This document shows positions 23,803-27,042 of a stretch of DNA of 27,042 nt, piece by piece. Origin of the DNA: JBFMCU01 sp964428225 (GTDB lineage: Bacteria > Planctomycetota > UBA1135 > GCA-002686595). Below the pieces are notes generated by a model that did no database searches, was not told the DNA's origin, and was given only the letters and a program-made list of their open reading frames with translations. The stretch lies in NCBI GenBank assembly GCA_964428225.1, contig CAYRXS010000066.1, positions 1 to 27,042 of the forward strand, written 5' to 3'. The translations under genes were made by a program, and so were the position numbers. Numbering within the stretch: position 1 is the first letter of the stretch; each line of letters opens with the position of its first letter.

Positions 23803-23842
23803 TTGGTACGCCGAGCCCCGGTTCCCGGCAAGGCCAAACGGA
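23803..23842 (-). promoter_or_regulatory. Promoter-like motif shared with the gene at 7404-10385 (copy B)
   Basis: On the minus strand: TCCGTTT, two bases, CCTTGCC, twelve bases, TCGGCGTAC, one base, AAG. All blocks and spacings are the same as in copy A at 10407-10446. CGTAC ends 22 bases before the ATG at 23783, so the transcript would have a very short leader. Confidence 0.55.
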
Positions 23843-23952
23843 GCCGTGTTTCGCGGAACCCGCCGTGCGCGTATCCTCTCCCGCGCTCACTCCTCGCCGG
23901 GAAGTCCCTCGCGAAGCGCCGTCCTTCCCGGATCTCTCCCCGGAGGTTCCTC

Positions 23953-24231
23953 ATGCTGCGCGTACTCGCCACGGTGGCCCTCGCCCTTCCCCTGTTCGCC
24001 TGCGTCACGACTCCTCCTCCGGAGACGCCCCCCATCGAGCTCATCGTCCTGGAGCACGCCGCGGCCGAGGAAGTGGCCGACGTCCTCCGGGACGTTTTCG
24101 CGAGGTCGGACGGCCCGTTCGTGTGGGCGGTCGCCGACGCGCGGACGAACTCCCTCATCTTCCACGGCGATCCCGCGTACCTGCCCCGCGTCAAGGAGCT
24201 GATCGCCCAGCTCGACCGCGAGGTGCACTGA
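23953..24231 (+). CDS. Small lipoprotein with a lone secretin N-domain (NolW-like)
   Basis: This 92-residue product begins MLRVLATVALALPLFAC, a lipoprotein signal with Cys17 as lipid site, then a Pro/Thr spacer. Residues about 28-90 match the secretin N1/NolW fold: a strand IELIVLEHAAAEEVADVLRD, a strand pair with ADARTNSLIFHGD, then the helix RVKELIAQLDREV. In full secretins of type II or III secretion and type IV pili this domain is repeated ahead of a beta-barrel; here it stands alone on a lipid anchor. It may be an accessory that docks to a secretin or TonB-like partner encoded elsewhere. The ribosome site CGGAGG fixes the start. It diverges from the anchored-protein gene across a 169-base gap. 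Confidence 0.75.
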   Translation: MLRVLATVALALPLFACVTTPPPETPPIELIVLEHAAAEEVADVLRDVFARSDGPFVWAVADARTNSLIFHGDPAYLPRVKELIAQLDREVH

Positions 24232-24237
24232 GCCGTC

Positions 24238-24264
24238 CCCCCGCGGCGGGGATCACCGCGGGGG
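24238..24264. terminator. Terminator-like hairpin between convergent genes
   Basis: CCCCCGCGG (24238-24246) and CCGCGGGGG (24256-24264) are perfect 9-bp arms around nine bases that include the stop codon of the serine hydrolase gene. It starts 6 bases after the stop of the small lipoprotein gene and could serve both strands. No T-tract is present. Confidence 0.5.
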
Positions 24265-26697
24265 AGTGAAGTGCCCCTCCGCGTACTCCAGGCCGGTCTC
24301 GACCTCCTCGATGACGAGGATCGTCCGTCCGGACTCCGGGAGCTCGGTGGTCATGCGGTGCGCCACCCGCAGGCCGTCCACCTCGCGCCAGTCCGCGTAG
24401 CGGGTGACGTAGGGGACGGAGCCCAGGTCACCGGGAATCGTTGTCGCCCCGCGCTCCTCGATCGTGTCGCCGCTCTCGAGATCGACGAGGGCGGTCACGG
24501 ACCGGTCACCGGCGAAGGTGAGCTTGATCCGCGCCACCTCGCGTCCATCGAGCGACTCCCTGCCCAGGACCCGCGCCGCGTCGAAGACCTCGAACCAGTC
24601 CGCGGCCTGAACCAGGGGCCCCGCGGCCTGGAGCTCGGCGAGGCGCACTCCCGTGATCTCGTGGACCTCGCCGGACATCTCCTCGGCCCAGCCGACGTCA
24701 CCGTTCTGCCCGTAGCGCATGAAGCCGAACCGCCCCAGGTCGAACTCGTGGCGGAGGTACCGCAGGCCCGCCGCCGTCGCCGCGAAGTCCCCGGTAACCC
24801 CCGATTGCGGTATCGAGACCTTGCCCGCGAACCGCACGCCGGCGAGCTTCGCGAGCCGGCGTCCGCGTCCAGCGTTGTCGCGCAGCTCGAGGATCTCCTC
24901 GAGCGTCGGCAACGTCGACTCCGGAACCCCGGCCACGCGCGGGGCGGTTCCCCGGAACCACGGTGTGACCAGACTCAACGAAGCGACCTCGCCCTCGGCG
25001 TCCTCCTCGAAGCTCAGCTCGATCCCCTCGTGCGTCCGCGACGTCCAGATCCCTTCCTCGTCGGGAGGGTGGAGCAGGAGATCGGGGAGCCCTTGGATCG
25101 AGACCGCGAGGCGTCCGTCGAGCACGATCAGCTCGATCTCGTTGCCCGGTCCCTCGACCACGTAGCGGCCGAGGTAGCGCCCAAGGTCCTCGAGCGGAAT
25201 CTCACCCACGTGCTCGACGCCGATGCGGGGAACCTCGAACCGGAATCCCTCGGTGTAGATCGACAATCCGACGACGCGTCCTTGGGGATCGCGATCGAAG
25301 GTGACCGCGATGGCGCGGGTCACGGCGAAGTGCCACGGCCCCTCCCCTTCGGGGGGCACGAGCTCGTAGGGCCGTTGAGTGGGCACGTCCAGCGTCAGTG
25401 TTCCGTCGACCAGTTTCACCTCGTACACCTCGTCCGTGTGGCTGGCGTAGTTGGCGAGGTACTCGCCGAGGTAATCCTCGACGTCGGGGAGCTCCGGACC
25501 GGGCTCGTCGGGCTCGTCGAGCAGGAGATCGCCGACGAGGACCATCGACTCTCCCCGCAGGGCCGCGCCGGCGACGTTCATCAGCAGCACGAAGCCCAGG
25601 TCCTCCTCCGGGAACAGGCAAACCTCGGCGGTGTAGCCTTCGATGTTCCCTCCGTGCTCGACGACGCGCCGTCCGTCGAGGTCCCGGAGCATCCACCCCA
25701 GTCCGTAGGAGGTCCCGTCTCCGATCGGAGTCTGGGTGCGCCAGGTCTCGGCGATCCGCTCCGCGTCGATCAGGCGCTCGCCGTCGATCTCGCCGCGGGC
25801 GAGCATGAGGCGCAACCACTGCGCCATGTCGGTGACGTTGCTGTTGATGGACCCGGCGGGACCGATGCGCGTGGCGTTCGGGAAGGGGCGGATCTCGTAA
25901 TCCTCGATCTGCGGCTCCCAGAGATACCCGGTGGCCAGCCGCGAATCCTCCTCGACCTCGCCCGGGCTCAGGGACGTGCTCGACATGTCGAGGGGATCGA
26001 GCAGGCGGGCGCGGAGCGCGGTCGCCCAGTCGCTCTCGGCGGCGGCCCCCGCGCACGCCCCCGCCCCCACGAACATCACGTTCGAGTAGTGGAACCGGGA
26101 GCGGAACGGCGACCAGGGCTCGGCGCGGGTCGCGGCGCGCAGGATCTCCTCGGAGTCCAGGTCCCGGTTCAGGAGCAGCCCGTTCATGCGCACGAACCCG
26201 GTGCGATGGCACAGGAGGTCGCGCAGGGTGACCTGCACGTCGTCCGCGGCGTTCTCTCCGGGGTCGATCGCGAGCTCGAACCACGGCAGGTGCCGCGTGA
26301 CGGGATCGTCCCACTCGAGCCGTCCCTCGTCGGCGAGGATCCCGATCAGGATCGCGGTGAAGGACTTGGTCGCCGAGCCGATGGGGAAGATCGTGTCGGG
26401 GGTGGCCTCCTTTCCCGTCTCGAGATCGGCCACGCCGAAGCCGCGAGCGAACACCAGCTCGTCGCCACGCACCACCGCCAGCGCCATGCCCGGGATGTGC
26501 TGCTGGACGCGCTCGGCCTCCATGCGCGCCGCGAGGCTCTCCAGCCGACGGGCGAAGTCGTCTCGCTCCTCGGTCGCCTCGACCTCCTGAACGTTCCCGA
26601 CGAGCGAGCCGTGAGCGGGCGTGACGAGGAACGGCGGGGCGAGCAGCGCGAGGCAGAGGAGGAGGGACGGAACGTGGCGGTCGGTCGTGGTGATCAT
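24253..26697 (-). CDS. Serine hydrolase (beta-lactamase fold) with LolA-like C-terminal domain
   Basis: The 814-residue product has a signal peptide (SLLLCLALLAPPFLVTPAHG). Residues 45-390 are the class C beta-lactamase/D-peptidase fold with the nucleophile motif SATK (Ser108, Lys111), YSN (204-206) and HGG (348-350), so all three motifs are intact. Residues about 405-490 and 502-588 are two related small beta-rich repeats (DYLGEYLANY and GRYLGRYVVE), clearly akin to the pair in the fusion gene at 3965-7243. The remainder, about 598-814, looks like the LolA/DUF2092 or lipoprotein-sorting class: a curved sheet with VRFAGKVSIPQSG, then VTALVDLESGDTIEE and DGLRVAHRMTTELPE. It probably hydrolyses a D-peptide or ester outside the cytoplasm. 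A GGAG eight bases before the ATG supports the start at 26697. Confidence 0.87.
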   Translation of the reverse strand: MITTTDRHVPSLLLCLALLAPPFLVTPAHGSLVGNVQEVEATEERDDFARRLESLAARMEAERVQQHIPGMALAVVRGDELVFARGFGVADLETGKEATPDTIFPIGSATKSFTAILIGILADEGRLEWDDPVTRHLPWFELAIDPGENAADDVQVTLRDLLCHRTGFVRMNGLLLNRDLDSEEILRAATRAEPWSPFRSRFHYSNVMFVGAGACAGAAAESDWATALRARLLDPLDMSSTSLSPGEVEEDSRLATGYLWEPQIEDYEIRPFPNATRIGPAGSINSNVTDMAQWLRLMLARGEIDGERLIDAERIAETWRTQTPIGDGTSYGLGWMLRDLDGRRVVEHGGNIEGYTAEVCLFPEEDLGFVLLMNVAGAALRGESMVLVGDLLLDEPDEPGPELPDVEDYLGEYLANYASHTDEVYEVKLVDGTLTLDVPTQRPYELVPPEGEGPWHFAVTRAIAVTFDRDPQGRVVGLSIYTEGFRFEVPRIGVEHVGEIPLEDLGRYLGRYVVEGPGNEIELIVLDGRLAVSIQGLPDLLLHPPDEEGIWTSRTHEGIELSFEEDAEGEVASLSLVTPWFRGTAPRVAGVPESTLPTLEEILELRDNAGRGRRLAKLAGVRFAGKVSIPQSGVTGDFAATAAGLRYLRHEFDLGRFGFMRYGQNGDVGWAEEMSGEVHEITGVRLAELQAAGPLVQAADWFEVFDAARVLGRESLDGREVARIKLTFAGDRSVTALVDLESGDTIEERGATTIPGDLGSVPYVTRYADWREVDGLRVAHRMTTELPESGRTILVIEEVETGLEYAEGHFTPPR

Positions 26698-26753
26698 CGT
26701 GGGCTCCAGTTTCTCGTGTTTCTTAGTGATCGGGATCGTGCGGCACGGTCACG

Positions 26754-27042
26754 TCAGAAGGCTCCGCCCAGCACCGCGAGCAGGACGAGGCCGAGGGTCA
26801 GCACCAGGAAGACGCCCATGATCAGCCAGGCGTGGGGATTGCCGAGGTTGAGCGTGTAGCCGATGCCGAAGCGATTCTCCACCGCGAGCGAGGGGTCGTT
26901 TCGGTCGACGTAGATGATCCCCCAGATCCAGTGGACGTTGTCGGCGAGCCCGCCCGTCAGGGGAGCCTCCTCGGATCCCTCCTCGAGCAGCGCGCCGGGC
27001 GGGGGGGGGCGGCGGCGGGGGCGGGGCGGGGGGCCGGGGGGG
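26754..27042 (-). CDS. DUF5808-like membrane protein, C-terminal part (5' partial)
   Basis: Only the C-terminus is present; the gene runs off the right edge and its last readable part is near 26997. The readable end contains NVHWIWGIIYVDRNDPSLAV, then ENRFGIGYTLNLGNPHAW and a transmembrane helix with FLVLTLGLVLLAVLGG. The W-x-W-G-x-x-Y and N-RFGIG-TLN pattern followed by a membrane helix is typical of DUF5808, often joined to DUF1648 membrane domains. Function is unknown for this family. It lies upstream of the serine hydrolase gene on the same strand with 56 bases between and could be cotranscribed with it. Confidence 0.6.
   Translation of the reverse strand, partial: PPGPPPRPRRRPPPPGALLEEGSEEAPLTGGLADNVHWIWGIIYVDRNDPSLAVENRFGIGYTLNLGNPHAWLIMGVFLVLTLGLVLLAVLGGAF
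26998..27042. repeat. Low-complexity G/C-only tract at contig end
   Basis: The last 45 bases contain no A or T and long G runs. This is unlike any coding part of the window and resembles poly-G noise from two-colour sequencing at an assembly edge. Any translation of it should be ignored. Confidence 0.7.

Overview
The window is about 27 kb of very GC-rich bacterial DNA (roughly 70% by eye), almost certainly a whole contig from a metagenome assembly. The first gene is cut by the left edge, and the right edge runs into a 45-base stretch of only G and C that looks like sequencing artefact. Nearly every gene encodes an exported or membrane-anchored protein: serine hydrolases of the class C beta-lactamase fold, M28, M61 and C25-like peptidases, an FG-GAP repeat protein, anchored proteins with carboxypeptidase-regulatory-like domains, and lipoproteins. 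This content, and the C-terminal tail of the FG-GAP protein, resemble what I remember of large-genome Planctomycetota. No marker gene is present, so Acidobacteriota or related phyla cannot be excluded. There are no rRNA, tRNA, CRISPR or transposon genes.

Layout. Positions 2-1183 (+) hold a LolA/DUF2092-like domain fused to a TlpA-like thioredoxin domain. The reading frame is open except for two TGA codons exactly at the thioredoxin active site, followed by a strong hairpin; this is a candidate selenoprotein. A secreted transglutaminase-like protein and a small secreted protein follow as a pair (1291-3938, +). From 14254 down to 3965 five genes lie on the minus strand: FG-GAP protein, MarR regulator, zinc-ribbon protein, anchored multi-Ig-like protein, and a serine hydrolase/M28 peptidase fusion. 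A repeat lipoprotein (14544-16373, +) converges on a C25-like peptidase (16425-20096, -), which diverges from an M61 peptidase (20343-22028, +). The right part holds a second anchored protein (22053-23783, -), a tiny secretin-N-domain lipoprotein (23953-24231, +), a second serine hydrolase (24253-26697, -) and the end of a DUF5808-like membrane protein.

The genes share themes more than one pathway: export, proteolysis or hydrolysis at the cell surface, and modular fusions. The two serine hydrolases share a core (hydrolase plus two small beta-barrel-like repeats) but carry different C-terminal modules. The two anchored Ig-like protein genes share a precisely spaced 40-base upstream motif, suggesting a common sigma factor. 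The fusion hydrolase has a promoter overlapped by a perfect operator-like palindrome.

The most notable result is the double-UGA thioredoxin-like gene at 2-1183. Next are the shared promoter motif, the 13-bp inverted repeat at 10453-10516, and the WGHE-motif repeat lipoprotein. All domain assignments are from reading the translated sequence; no database search was run.
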